Position numbers and translations under genes: made by a program. 64,000 nt of DNA from Bretschneidera sinensis (lineage: Eukaryota; Streptophyta; Magnoliopsida; Brassicales; Akaniaceae), in NCBI GenBank assembly GCA_023935145.1, contig CM043699.1, forward strand, positions 130,193,036-130,257,035, given 5' to 3'. Positions 13,101 through 23,325 of the stretch are shown here, piece by piece. The notes below the pieces were generated by a model. That model was not told the DNA's origin and ran no database searches. It worked only from the letters and a program-made list of their open reading frames with translations. Each line of letters opens with the position of its first letter. Positions within the stretch are counted from its first letter, which is position 1.

Positions 13101-13801
13101 TGAGTTTTTGTCTGGTTCTTTTTGCCTCTTTTTTTTATTTTTTATTATGAGGTACTAAATTTATAATCACACTTGTCCACTGCCTCTCCTACTTTGTGGA
13201 TTTAAATGCTTTGGAGATAAATTGTTGCTTTGATCTTGTGATCCAAGTCAATATATCTCCAATAAAAACTTAAATCTGTCTACAGGTTGGGGTTTAGTTG
13301 GTCCAGGCTGTTGATGTAGTTACATGGACCTGATCTATTTACTACATCTGATGCGAGGTCGTCTCTGTACTCACAGCAAGGGTGGCACTCCCTTGGTGCC
13401 CTTGGAATATAATATGTTACTACTAAAAAAAGATCGGTTCTAAATGCTCTTTCACTAGAATTCAAGAACTCTTAAAAGGTTAATGGGCTTGGGGAGGCTG
13501 TGGGATTTACTGGAGTATTAGCATGTTTAGAAACTAGCACAAAATTCTGGAATTTTGATGCCCAGCAAAATTTCTTTTTATTTTAGCTTGTTTATTAATT
13601 GTTTCTACTTATCTTTTTGTGCAGGAGAAGCAACCCCAGAGACCGTGGCCCAAGGACCGAATATGGTCATTTAAAAGTTCTCAAGAAGTTTTTGGCAGCC
13701 CAATGCTTGATGCTGTTCTGAATAATTCTTCTCTAGATAGGGAAATAGTGCAGTGGCTGAAGCACAGACCAGCCATATTCCAGGCCATGTGGGATCGATG
13801 A
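1..13801 (+). CDS. ATXR3: ATXR3/SDG2-like histone H3K4 methyltransferase, 5'-partial
   Basis: Nuclear SET-domain enzyme; in Arabidopsis ATXR3/SDG2 is the main H3K4 trimethylase. Exons I place: <1-1134, 1285-1341, 2152-3312, 4909-5279, 5365-5922, 6021-6121, 7460-8522, 8662-8733, 8950-9060, 9147-9247, 10036-10135, 10732-10827, 11077-11244, 11349-11474, 11617-11670, 12065-12312, 12405-12513, 12605-12907, 13625-13801. They use GT-AG borders and total 6108 bases from base 3, one uninterrupted frame (2035 codons plus TGA). The family is about 2300 aa, so roughly 300 N-terminal residues lie upstream of the window. Visible in order: RS-like Arg/Ser/Asp repeats, two GYF-like modules (WVYLDYYGVECGPS and WYYLDGAGHEQGPSS), an acidic stretch, an F-box/LRR-like stretch, the SET core (EFLGE, RICHSCRPNC, GEEITFDYN) and post-SET cysteines (CLCGSQVCRG), then the long conserved C-terminus ending AMWDR. 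The SET motif reads CHSC where many SET enzymes have NHSC; from memory this is normal for ATXR3. Identity is firm; single exon edges are inferred. Confidence 0.95.
48..360 (+). repeat. RS-like coding repeats in the ATXR3 N-terminus
   Basis: The first exon encodes imperfect repeats of about 13 residues built on ERSP-x-DR-x-R and NRSPSY-like units (SHSERSPRDRTRYYDYRERS is one example). The repeat is visible at protein level and partly at DNA level as recurrent gatcgg and cggtcccc words. Such Arg/Ser/Asp arrays are typical of nuclear proteins linked to RNA processing; the role here is not shown by the sequence. Confidence 0.7.
1135..2151 (+). other. ATXR3 introns 1 and 2 around a 57-bp exon
   Basis: Two introns flank the small exon 1285-1341. 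That exon supplies 19 residues and keeps the frame from exon one into GFTWHLAH at 2152. The second intron is AT-rich; I see no gene or clear transposon in it. Confidence 0.6.
3313..4908 (+). other. long ATXR3 intron with AT microsatellite
   Basis: The intron runs from the donor after KHIYQKS to the acceptor before the EGDARASKRAR exon. It contains an uninterrupted AT dinucleotide run at about 4075-4120. Stretches at 3820-3870 and 4310-4400 are less AT-rich than the rest and may be old transposon debris, but I could not assign them. Confidence 0.6.
6580..7282. mobile_element. TIR element of about 0.7 kb in an ATXR3 intron
   Basis: The left end begins GGGAATGCTAACTTGCCCCA and the right end, reverse-complemented, begins GGGAATGCAAACTTGCCCCA. 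Similarity continues inward for about 60 bases, through ACTTGGACC on both sides. The interior has no coding capacity and holds CT, CAT and GA-rich simple repeats (6790-6880, 7020-7130), so it looks like a non-autonomous DNA transposon. I could not find a clean target-site duplication, and the superfamily is uncertain. Confidence 0.65.
10183..10690. mobile_element. 508-bp MITE in an ATXR3 intron, flanked by ATA
   Basis: The element starts GGGCATATTAGGAAG and ends CCAAACATGCCC, so the outer bases are inverted. Long inward arms share the words gaaaactg, ttttcagttttc and aaaacaattttc in opposite orientation. It is AT-rich and noncoding, and is flanked on both sides by ATA (10180-10182 and 10691-10693). 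A 3-bp duplication points to a PIF/Harbinger-type MITE, although that superfamily prefers TWA. It lies between the exon ending FDYNSVTE and the exon beginning SKEEYEA. Confidence 0.7.
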
Positions 13802-15018
13802 AACTTTTTGCAGGGTTGGTTGAGGAAGCAGCACTTGGGTTAGTAGCCAGGCAAATTCTTCTGGAATGATTTCTCAATTTTAGTTCACAGCTGCCCCTTT
13901 CATTGTGGGAGTTGGTAATCATTCCCAGACATGGACTGCTGCTTTCTCCTCATTCTTGTGTACAGTTTTTCATCTTTGTAATTTGTAATTCATTTTGGAA
14001 GTAGGGCATTGTTTTTTTTTCCTCTTTAATTTAAGAAAAAGAAATGAAAAGAAAAAAAAAGTATTCCAAGGGTCGTGTGCTATTCTCACTAGTTTCGTGA
14101 ATCCGCAAAAGCTTCCCATTTTCACCCGTTTTAAGAAATGGGCCTAAGCGTGAAGTATTCATTGAACAGTAGATGGGCTACTGAAGTTCTTTAGTGGTTG
14201 ACCAACAAAATTTGTTTCTTTTCTTTCATTGAGAGGTGGGGTTAGGATGGCAAGGTAAGACTGAGAACAAGGGTACGCCATAACTGGACTTAGAATAGAA
14301 AAAACAGTTTTGATTTGTTTTTTAACGCGTTATTAGTCTGACGAACTTTATGGGAATGCTAGACTTTTTAAGTTATATCATAAGAATTCATAGTTTATTT
14401 GATATTTTGTAGAACAAAAGATGAAAAAAAGCGTGGGTTGAACTTACGGATGTGAGGGTTTAGTACTTTGTGTACTCATTTATCAGTTTACTAAATTTGA
14501 TATTTGACAGAAGTTTTGCAACTTGCTCAAATATGGATATTCATTTTATTGATACGTAGATGATACTAGTTTAATACGAATTCAGGATCAGGTTATGGTT
14601 GAAGATTTGTGGATTTGCACCCAAATTAAGTTAGAGACTCAAATTGTCCTGATCCAAATTGCGTTCTTGACGGTTGAAAATTAGACACATGATATGAGCA
14701 TGACTATAATTCATGATTCTAGATTGTACTTGCCCCCCATCGGTTCAATATTCTTGCCTACAATGAAATGGCAAGTGCTATGATTGATTTTTGATAATGC
14801 TCTGGTTTATAGCATAATCATTCTCTCGTGGTTACACAGCCTAACAAATTCTTTGTGATGAAGCGATAGTATTATGCTTTGCTTGCTCCCCTTTTGTTTT
14901 TTGGCTTCGTGATATCTTTTTATTTATTTAAAAATATGAAAAAAAGAAAGATAAAAAAAAGGAGGAAGGGGTTGCATTCTCATTTCATTTTGTTAAGAGT
15001 AAAAGACTAAGATGGTTA
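13802..15018 (+). other. ATXR3 3' region and intergenic DNA
   Basis: The stretch starts with the likely 3' UTR of ATXR3 (to about 14050, ending in A-rich sequence) and continues as AT-rich spacer. I recognise no gene or transposon here. Confidence 0.5.
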
Positions 15019-15023
15019 CTCCG

Positions 15024-15621
15024 GTGATACTGTCAAAATACACCTTTCCAATAAGAAGACGACACGTGGATCATCTTGATCCCAGGCTACAAGGAGACAC
15101 GCAGAAGACCCAGGCTCGGACAGTTGGACCTTCAGATCATGACCGCCCTTCAGGACATCATTGCCCCCCAGCTGGGCCTCCACGTCACCACCACCCTCCA
15201 GACCATCATTACCCAACCAAGTTGGGATGTCATGTCGTCAAACTGCCTTAACGCATAGACGACTCCCAATCAAGCCAGCAAGGCAAAGCCCTAACGGACG
15301 ACACCTAGCCACCTAGCTGGGCTTCCTAGGTATCATTACCCAACCCAGTTGGGGCAATATATCACTGCCGCCCTAGGCCAAATGCCGCCTCCGAAGCCCT
15401 ATAAAAAATGTCATGTATGCACTCTAAAGAGACCCATTTTTTGCTCAACTGAAAAAGGGAGCGCTCGTCCCCTACATATTTTTGCTCTGATTCTAACTAA
15501 AGCTTCGGAGCATCCCCGGAGGCACCCCCTCCGGCGACCCCCTAGCTCACCTTCCTCTCCCTGTGCAGATACGTTTGAGCCCTAGCCTCCAGCTCAACAA
15601 AACACATTTTTTGCATCAACA
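15024..15621. mobile_element. probable solo LTR, about 0.6 kb
   Basis: This is a GC-rich island in AT-rich spacer. It begins near TGATACTGTC (15025) and ends CATCAACA, giving TG..CA termini one base inside the left border. The 5-bp CTCCG occurs at 15019-15023 and 15622-15626, as expected of a target-site duplication. Inside are a TATA-like ccctataaaaa at about 15398 and a C-rich downstream part typical of plant gypsy LTRs. The small open frames in it have no recognisable product. No internal retrotransposon region or second LTR is nearby. Confidence 0.6.
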
Positions 15622-16099
15622 CTCCGATAAAAAAAAAAATAATTTACTTTGTGTGTTAAAACATCATTTGGTAGTAAAATTTATAATTTCTTGTAATAAA
15701 AATGTACATTTGATGATAAATTTGTATTTTTATTTTTTATCATAAAAATAAAAATTTATCATTAAACATAAATGTTTTATACCAAACTGTATAAAACAAG
15801 ACAATTATTTTTTCAAAGGCACCAGTGAATCTACCAAAGACGAGAGTAAACTCGATCATTTTCTCCCAGCCATAATTCCCAGAGGATTGTATGCTCAAGC
15901 ACGTGTGAATCCACGCCCAACATCACTTCATTTGCGTAGCAGTAATAACAGTATTGTCCCTCGTTAATTTCCATAAAACCCCACTACGTAACAGAAAATC
16001 TACTAGGTCACTCTCAGTGGCATATTAGTAACTTCATAAAGTTTCTTGCCACCTCACAAGGGATTAGTTTTTGCATGACCAAGCGACAAAATTGCTCGT

Positions 16100-16145
16100 A
16101 CAAAAGATTCCAAGCCGCGCCTACAAAAGATTCCAAGCCGCGCCT
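16100..16145. repeat. perfect 23-bp tandem repeat upstream of the bHLH gene
   Basis: Two identical adjacent copies, each starting ACAAAAGATTCCAAGCCGCG, at 16100-16122 and 16123-16145, about 0.5 kb upstream of the start codon. Confidence 0.85.
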
Positions 16146-16342
16146 TACCCAAATTAATCATCCAACGATCCAGATTCAACGGCGAATAAGGCAACCTGAA
16201 ATCTGCAGAGAGACAAACAGTCTACAGTGCATCAGCAATGGCAGCTGTCAGTTACAAATAGTAGCAGCCACGATCGTCCTTGCTTATCGTGTCGCCGCTT
16301 TAACCGTTTAGCGTCCGTACGATCCATCGTATAGACTAACAC

Positions 16343-16348
16343 CACGTG
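16343..16348 (+). promoter_or_regulatory. G-box CACGTG upstream of the bHLH gene
   Basis: A CACGTG hexamer followed by TC (ACCACGTGTCC) lies 283 bases before the chosen start. The ACGTGTC core is also an ABRE-like site. The match is by motif only. Confidence 0.4.
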
Positions 16349-16625
16349 TCCGCTCTTCCTGGGGGAAATACAAATAAATAAATAAAATAATGACGCTTCC
16401 ACTCTCTCTAGTTTCCTTTCGTTTTTAATTTAATTTCTGGCTCTCTAATTTTCATTTAAAATGCTCTACTAGCTCCCATTACAAACATCATCTTTTTATT
16501 CTCCTCTATATCATACTATCGCATGTGTGTGATTTTTAGATGGAGTAATTAATTAGTAGAATACTTCTCTACTGGATGATCACTCTCAACTCGATCGGTC
16601 ATTCTTTGTGTTGTTGTTAAGAGTC

Positions 16626-17594
16626 ATGAAAATGGAGAGAGATCTTGAGTCCATTACTTTAACTTCCGAACAAGCCTCTGCTCATCCATTGATTCCCACC
16701 GAGAATCACGATGAATCCAATTTCAGCTCCGTCTTCTCCGACGGCTCTCTTCAAACCTTAATCCCATTACCTTCTTCTGATGTGTCAATCGCATCTCCTA
16801 ATTTCAGCTTCTTCAATGAAGATTTTCATGAATTCACAGTCACCCAAAAATACCAACCACCTCCCCAACTCCCTGATAACTCCTATTTCTACTCGGATCC
16901 ATCACTCTATTACGACTCAGAGGTCACCACCACTCAGCTACTTGACTTCTTCTCCAAACCCACAAATCTCTCCTGCAACTACTCCAACACAACACCCTCC
17001 TTATCCTCTACCCACTTACCAGGCCTCCGCTCACTCGAACAAGCTTCGTCATCATCGACTAGCAATCGCAAGAAACGTGGCCGCTTCAACTTGGCCGCAA
17101 CCAACCCACAAACCCTTGATTCAATCGTTCAAAGCAGCTTCAACTTCCAGAGCTACATCCCCTCACCGGATGGTACCTCCCCTCACCGCGAGTTGGCTCG
17201 GCAGCGACGACAGAGGATCAGCGACAAGACTCGGTGCCTCCAAAGGCTGATGCCATGGGACAAGAAGATGGACACTGCTACCTTGCTTGAGGAGGCGTAC
17301 AAGTACGTGCAATTCCTCCAAGCGCAGATCAAGGCTCTCCAGTCCATGCCTATCGACTCAAGTTTTGGCATCATGAGAGCTCCAAGTCCAAATGAGAGCG
17401 GCGGTATTAATATTAATGGGATGTCTTCGTTGGGGAGGCTGAACAGGCAACAGCTCTTGCAAGTGATGGTGAACTCTCCCGTGGCCCAAACCATGCTTTA
17501 CTCTCAGGGCTTTTGCGTTTTGTCTAATGAGCAGTTGCTTTTGCTCGCACAGAGGAAGGCCGTTCTCCAACACTTGTTGTTTGATCCTCGCTGA
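16626..17594 (+). CDS. BHLH117: bHLH117-like transcription factor
   Basis: Single-exon gene of 322 codons. I chose ATG 16626 (MKMERDLESIT); a second ATG at 16632 is equally possible, and the frame extends upstream only to a GTG. The N-terminal half is Ser/Pro/Thr-rich and low in complexity. The bHLH domain covers about residues 187-238 (HRELARQRRQRISDKTRCLQ, then LMPWDKKMD and the helix-two stretch EEAYKYVQFLQAQIKALQ). The C-terminus (about 255-322) holds QQLLQVMVNSPVAQTML and LLLLAQRKAVLQHLL. The PWDKKMD loop and overall layout match the bHLH117/52/53 group. The basic region keeps H and R but has Ala where E-box binders have Glu. Nuclear location is inferred. Confidence 0.85.
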   Translation: MKMERDLESITLTSEQASAHPLIPTENHDESNFSSVFSDGSLQTLIPLPSSDVSIASPNFSFFNEDFHEFTVTQKYQPPPQLPDNSYFYSDPSLYYDSEVTTTQLLDFFSKPTNLSCNYSNTTPSLSSTHLPGLRSLEQASSSSTSNRKKRGRFNLAATNPQTLDSIVQSSFNFQSYIPSPDGTSPHRELARQRRQRISDKTRCLQRLMPWDKKMDTATLLEEAYKYVQFLQAQIKALQSMPIDSSFGIMRAPSPNESGGININGMSSLGRLNRQQLLQVMVNSPVAQTMLYSQGFCVLSNEQLLLLAQRKAVLQHLLFDPR

Positions 17595-18400
17595 ACAAAA
17601 TCACGCTAGGTTTTGGGTCAAGTAATTAGGGGTTAAAATCTGCATAGTGCTATACGATTAATTAGTAATTAATGCTTTTTTTTTTTTGGTTACAGTCAGG
17701 TTTTAGTTCTAAATTCTACAACTCCGTAGTAGCTAGCTTCCTAATAGAGTATCAGAGGTGCTTAATTATATTTCGGAACTTTAATTAATTAATGAACAAA
17801 TGTTTAAAGATTAATTTCAGTTTGGAAGTACATGCCATCATCGTTGCACTGTGAGATTTGCTTTTTTTGCCCTTTTGTGGCTTATGGCTGTTGTGATGTT
17901 GTTGGTGCATATTTGGCATTCTTTTTCTATTACATAGGAGTCCATGCTTTTCTTTACAAATTAATTTGTGATAGTTAACCAGAATACGAGGTGATGGAGG
18001 CCGGCTAATATATGCATGCGCCGATGGCTTATCGAAGAATTGATGCTTGCTGCAAAATGATCTGATGGAAATGGACACCCCTCCTAGTTATATCATTGTT
18101 GTTAATTTGCACTTGACGAATTGAGCTTATACCAGTTGATAGATCTGATTTAGTAAGGAAGGAAGAAGTAGAAATTACATTTAGTTTTGATTTTATGAGA
18201 AATTAAGTGCATATGTGTGTGTGTATATATATATGCATGTGTTAGTATATTTATATGCTGATTCGTGAGATCCATCCTAATTTAGAAGACTACGTGGAAG
18301 AATGACAAATTGGTTTTGACGAGTAAAATGATGGGAGTGATCTTCCATGTCAAACAGTTCTTGATACTCGAAATGGAGATATCAATGACAGACTTGGTGT
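17595..18400. other. 3' flank of the bHLH gene and spacer
   Basis: AT-rich sequence with a short TG/TA run at about 18213-18235. No gene is recognised; the small minus-strand frame at 17785-18078 has no features supporting a protein. Confidence 0.5.
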
Positions 18401-19300
18401 GGAATCAATGACGGACTTAGTGTGGAAGCTGAGCAGTGCATCATGATCAAAACTGATACTGCACAAGCTATGGAGAATGATATAGATGTCAACTTATTGG
18501 AGAACTTCTTATCCATCAACTATAATGGACAGCTCTCTAAAAATAAAGAGAATGATATAGATGTCAACTTATTGGAAAACTTCTCATCCATCAACTATAA
18601 TGGATAGCTATCCAAAAGTAAGGTCAACCTAAACACTTCTCCTATTTGTGCATATGCTAGTGATTTATCTTATTTGAATTGTTTGGGTGATAGTCATTGT
18701 CCGGAAATAAGTCACTTTCCTTGATCTCAGGTTTATTTGTCTTCGGATGACTCGTTTAACATGCATAATAAGCAAACCTTTAAGCACAATTCGATTAAAG
18801 ATTTTATTAAGTCCTCGAATCAAATTGCTCAATTTGCTAAAGATTTTAAAGAGCTAGTACTTTATTATTTTCATAACATTAAGAAATCGTTTTCAAATAA
18901 GATTAAAAAGTCTAAGGCTAAACCTAAGGTGTATAGTAGGACCAAAAAATCAATCAATAAATGATGAACACAATTATTTCAAATACTCATGGGGTGGTAA
19001 ATTCAAACAAATTAGGATTATTAAGAAAATTAATTAAAGATCATAAATCATCTCTTATAGTATTACTAGAAACAAAACATAAAGGAGAAGATCTAGAAAA
19101 ATTTGTTAGAAAAATTAGGTTTCCTAATTTTACACATAGTAATCTCATAAACACACACATTTGAATTCTTTGAAAAAATGAATTAAAATTGGACATAATT
19201 GATATCACATCTCAATTCATATCTGTTAGGATTAATTGTGTAGTGAATGCATCATTTGTTTATGCGTTTTTTTTTGTGTATGCTAAAGATAAATTACAAG
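18400..19300 (+). mobile_element. LINE-1-type retrotransposon remnant
   Basis: The clearest part is 18961-19164. Its frame (IISNTHGVVNSNKLGLLRKL, then IVLLETKHKGEDLEKFVRK) matches the start of the endonuclease domain of plant L1 LINEs. The frame just before it is Lys-rich (KKSKAKPKVYSRTKK), as at an ORF1/ORF2 junction. A later piece (19195-19290) reads ISVRINCVVNASFVYAFFFV, resembling the strand that follows in the endonuclease. No reverse transcriptase follows and frames are broken, so this is a truncated dead copy. The outer limits are approximate. Confidence 0.6.
18472..18621 (+). repeat. 75-bp tandem duplication in the LINE remnant
   Basis: Two near-identical copies of about 75 bases, each encoding NDIDVNLLENF-SINYNG. 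The second copy ends in a TAG where the first reads CAG. Confidence 0.8.
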
Positions 19301-19311
19301 CCCTCTTACAA

Positions 19312-19394
19312 CCATGGCCCAATTGGATTCGTGTGTGTGCCAAGATTTTGGATATTTTCATAGACCTCTCACAACCATGGCCCAATTGGATGCA
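19312..19394 (+). repeat. short direct repeat downstream of the LINE piece
   Basis: The words CCTCTTACAACCATGGCCCA and CCTCTCACAACCATGGCCCA occur about 60 bases apart, each followed by ATTGGAT. No gene is associated. Confidence 0.7.
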
Positions 19395-19697
19395 GTTTCC
19401 ATAGTAAAGTTCACTAGTAAAAAGCTTTCCGTCTTTTTTAGTTTTTGGATTTCTAAAGAAGTTTTGGGCTCATTCTTACTTATCTAAAATTATTGCTCAT
19501 TTTGCTTAGAAGATTTACACGCCATCCAAGACAAAGAAAAGAAAGTTTTGCAAGATCTAAATAAAATATTTGAATCAAGGATAAAAAAGAGTTTTCACTA
19601 TTCAAAATCAAAATTTTAATTTTGTTTAGGTTAAAGCTATTGCCATTAGGGGGCTTGTTGGTGGGGCAGGGAACTCAAGCTGCAGGATGTGATGATG

Positions 19698-21470
19698 TAG
19701 GACAGAAAAATAGAGAATGAAATAAAGAAATAGAAATTAGGTTATTCGGAGATTGGAGGCGAAACTATGTTACTTGAAATTGAAAGAGAACCCAAACTAC
19801 TTTAGAGATTGAGAATAAATTGATACTCAATATCAATAATTTTTATTCATTCAAAACAACTGAAAATTAATATAAAGATATCTAAATAGAGATATCCAGG
19901 AATCCTACTCTTATTCTTTCATGATTACAAAATTATAAATTTCTCCTTATACCCTTATGTACCTCATTATTCTCCATCACTTAGAAAAAACTCGACCTTG
20001 AGTTTTGAAGTGATGAAGTAGCAATATCTGTAATGTTTGTAAAAATAAAACATATTTATGAAGTTCCTGAATAACAAGCTCTTTACCAAAGGAAATTTGT
20101 TTGGCTGAGAATGACTGTTGTGAAAGTGCTTCAGACCAAATAGGCATGACAAAATCAACAGTAAGAGTATGCATATCAACCACTGCATCAATCATGTCTT
20201 CAATCTTTTCTCTTGGCTTGGAAGTTTGTTCCTACATACTTTCTGCATTGACTACCTTTTCAATTTCTAGACTACCAAGTTCAACATTGCTCAGTTTAAG
20301 ATAAGAATTATGACACAGACATGCCATGCTCTCATTTTTTTCTTGGGTGTGTTTGCAATTTGTGGTCTCAATTTGCTCAACAAAGACTTCCAGCATGTCG
20401 TGAGGCGTCTCTAAGTCAATGATATTGGAATTTCATCTTCTTGGTTCTCATATTGGAGTTGAACATCATTAATCTGCTTTGATGGACCTGGAAGGGATCT
20501 ACCTTTGGTGCAAGAAAAGTTGACGGCAAATTAAACTTTCTATTCTCTTAGAAATCCTATTAAGTACTTGTTCAAGCTCGATTAACCCCTCTTTGGGAAA
20601 AGTTGGTTTCCTTGATGAGTAATATTTAATCTCCACTTGAAAACAATAGTCGTAAATGTAACAACAATTCAAATTTGTTTTAACCAAAAAGCATATTGGT
20701 GCTTAGTAAATTGTACAAAGGGCTTGAAAATCAATATCAGTTTGAGAGATAATAATTTTCTCAACAAACCAATAAGGATAAAAACATGATATAACACATT
20801 CTTTGTGATATGATAGAATACATCATAAATAGTCACACAAAGGATATTGATTGGCTCAACTAGACCCATTACTTTTAACAAGTGGCTATACTTTTCTTTT
20901 TCTTTTGCATTTTTTATGTTTTCTTTTTCTATTTTTTTTTCAAAAAGAAAAGAGATTAAGTAAAGTAAACAAACTAAAAGATAAATACAAAATTTTAGAA
21001 ATCTAGATAGGCAGATTTATAGCAACTGGTCAAAGACAAGCTGACCTTGACAACCACGTCAACAACGATATCAAAGGTGGTGGGTTATACTTGCCGGAAA
21101 CTTTTGGACGCCGTGGTGGCGGTGACGTGTTCTAAGGAGCGATGAAGATGATTGGATATGACTTTCCCTCTTTGCTATTTGTCTTATGAAAAACATGATC
21201 TATTACTGTTCACGATCTGATTTTTTTTAGATATAGGAATTTTTGCTCTGATAACTAATGTAGTACAGAAAAATAGAGAATGAAATAGAAAAATAGATAC
21301 CAAGCTAGCTTGAGGATTGGAAGAGAAGTCACGCTACTTGGAGGTTGAAAAGAAATTGGTTCTCAATATCAATAATTTTTATTCATTCAAAACTATTGAA
21401 AATTAACATAAAGATCTTTTAAATAAAGATATTTAGAAATCTTAATCATACTCCAACGCTTTATTTTATG
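19698..21470 (-). mobile_element. small non-autonomous LTR retrotransposon
   Basis: Two direct repeats of about 205 bases lie at 19698-19905 and 21259-21460. Both begin TGTAG(G/T)ACAGAAAAATAGAG and share CTCAATATCAATAATTTTTA. Immediately left of the right copy, read on the minus strand, is TTAGTTATCAGAGC. That is close to the initiator-Met tRNA primer site TGGTATCAGAGC and makes the right copy the 5' LTR. The 1.35-kb interior has no recognisable gag or pol, only short unassigned frames. The outer LTR ends are diverged and no target-site duplication was found. Confidence 0.6.
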
Positions 21471-22138
21471 ATAAATAGATGAGTTTATGTCCAAGAATAA
21501 CTTAATTTTTTTCTTTTTGTTTTCTTGGGATCCGATTGCACTCACTGTTTCTCGTGTCTTTATTGGATTTTATTGACTTTGGTTAAGTGAAAAAGAAAAC
21601 GAAGGACAATAGGATACAGAATTACGGATCCACCGATTTTGAGGTTGGCTTGATTCGTAGAAAGTCTTTTCTCATTATGGTATCCCTTTGATAAATTGAG
21701 ACCCAAGGGGTCCACTTTTTTCTGTACAACTAAAATATGGTACTAGTAATTTTAAAGGGTGAACCAATTTCCCAATTATTTATTAATAAATTATACGGAA
21801 ATTAAATATTTGGAAATCGAAATTAAGAATAGTTAGGGGACATTTGATAGATGCCTATGCACTCTCCTCGATCTATGAGCTGTTTTATACCCTACTCGTC
21901 AAGGAAGGGAGGAATCCAAAGAGGGAAGAAAAAGAAAACACGAAAAGCAAAATAAAGTTTTGAACTTTATAGGCAAAAGAAACTTTTACTGATAAATTAA
22001 TCACTATATATTCTACATACATACTTTACTGTCTTTTTATATCCTCCATAGTAATTAGGCCTTGTTCTCACATTAGTTCCTCAAAAACTTATTGATCGAT
22101 TCGATATGATCAGCAAGAGAATTAATTAAGCTCACACC
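21471..22138. other. spacer upstream of the DUF1218 gene
   Basis: AT-rich spacer with no gene or repeat that I recognise. Its last 100 bases are the likely core promoter of the next gene. Confidence 0.5.
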
Positions 22139-22148
22139 TATATATATA
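22139..22148 (+). promoter_or_regulatory. TATA-like box of the DUF1218 gene
   Basis: TATATATATA lies about 42-51 bases upstream of the start codon, a plausible core promoter position for a short leader. Confidence 0.4.
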
Positions 22149-22189
22149 GTTCTTCAATTAAGTGCACCGGATCTTTCTCAAAAGAAAAA

Positions 22190-22914
22190 ATGGTCAAATT
22201 AGGAGGTGTTGTTCTTTGTCTCTTGATCGTAGCCATGGATGTTGGGGCTGGAATTCTTGGCATTCAAGCTGAAGTTGCACAAAACAAGGTAGTAAGTTTT
22301 AGTCTTTAAATGGCCAACAAATATTTAAAACTCCATGATGGAATGGGTTCTACTTTCTATACATTTCTTACAGTAATTGTTTTGAACAGGTGAAGCATTT
22401 GAGGCTTTGGATATTTGAGTGCAGAGATCCAAGCCAGGAAGCTTTCAAGCTAGGGCTAGCAGCAGCCACACTTTTGGGCATAGCCCATGTTCTTGCTAAC
22501 TTGATTGGTGGGTGCATGTGCATTTGCTCTCAACAAGAGCTTGAAAGAGCATCCCCTAACAGGCAACTCTCCATGGCATGCCTCGTTTTCTGTTGGTATG
22601 TGTATTTTCTGAGATCCTTTACTTAGTTAACACCTTTGCTTTTGTTAATTATTCATAATCTTTATCCAAATAATAATATTCATCAGGATTGATATGAATT
22701 CATGGTTAATAATTAATTGATGATCAGGATCATATTAGCCGTTGGATTGTCGACGCTGGTGATAGGGGCTTTATCAAACAACAAGGCAAGGGGTTCCTGT
22801 GGTTTCACACACCATCATTTTCTGTCTATCGGAGGGATTTTGTGTTTTGTTCATGGGCTGTTTTGTATTGCATATTACGTTTCTGCCACTGCAGCTAGTG
22901 AGGAAGGAAAGTGA
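22190..22914 (+). CDS. DUF1218 four-pass membrane protein
   Basis: Three exons, 22190-22288, 22390-22595 and 22728-22914, join at GT-AG borders to 163 aa with no frame break. The protein starts with a hydrophobic segment (VVLCLLIVAMDVGAGILGI) and has three further hydrophobic stretches at about 45-75, 97-117 and 130-152. It has the family pattern of conserved cysteines (ECRDPSQE, GGCMCICS, GSCGFTH). DUF1218 proteins are plant-specific; Arabidopsis members include VCC and the MWL proteins, linked to vein pattern and wall lignin. Which one this matches cannot be told by eye. Membrane topology is inferred from hydropathy. Confidence 0.88.
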
Positions 22915-23325
22915 CCCGTGTCGATCAGATGCTAATAATATGCTTTAGACTTTTTTCTTTTAAGTGTTTTCTTCGCTTTACTCATTCGTGCAACATGACG
23001 ACTCTGTTGAAATTTTAAGTTTTAAATTGTAAACTTCCTCCGAAATGACGTTACCACCCTCCATGTTGGATTATTGGCATGTAAGGGATATGATATTTGC
23101 TAATTAATCTTTGTCTTATTACTAATCAAGTGATTAATTGATGGTCACATTAATTGTAACATTTTCAGAACATGTTTCTAATGGCTTTGAGGACATAATT
23201 TTTTATTTCAAGAATAATATTCTTTATATGAATAGCCATGCCATCGCTTGCTTGCTATCTCGGTGATTCCTCTCTTTAATTGATCGTATGAAGATTTGTT
23301 TGATTTTCTCTCCATTTTCAACATA
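22915..23325. other. 3' flank of the DUF1218 gene
   Basis: AT-rich 3' flank and spacer without recognisable features. Confidence 0.5.

Larger units (their letters stand above)
15622..16625. other. spacer and promoter side of the bHLH gene
   Basis: The stretch 15650-15800 is AT-rich with partly inverted arms (ATTTGGTAGTAAAAT against the complement of ATTTTATACCAAACTG-like sequence) and may be a small MITE. Downstream, 16100-16145 holds a perfect 23-bp tandem repeat. The rest is the presumptive promoter and 5' UTR of the bHLH gene. Confidence 0.5.

Noticed and set aside
15012..15251. Pro/His-rich frames inside the solo LTR
   Set aside because: They result from the C-rich LTR sequence; no product, no start context and no conservation signal.
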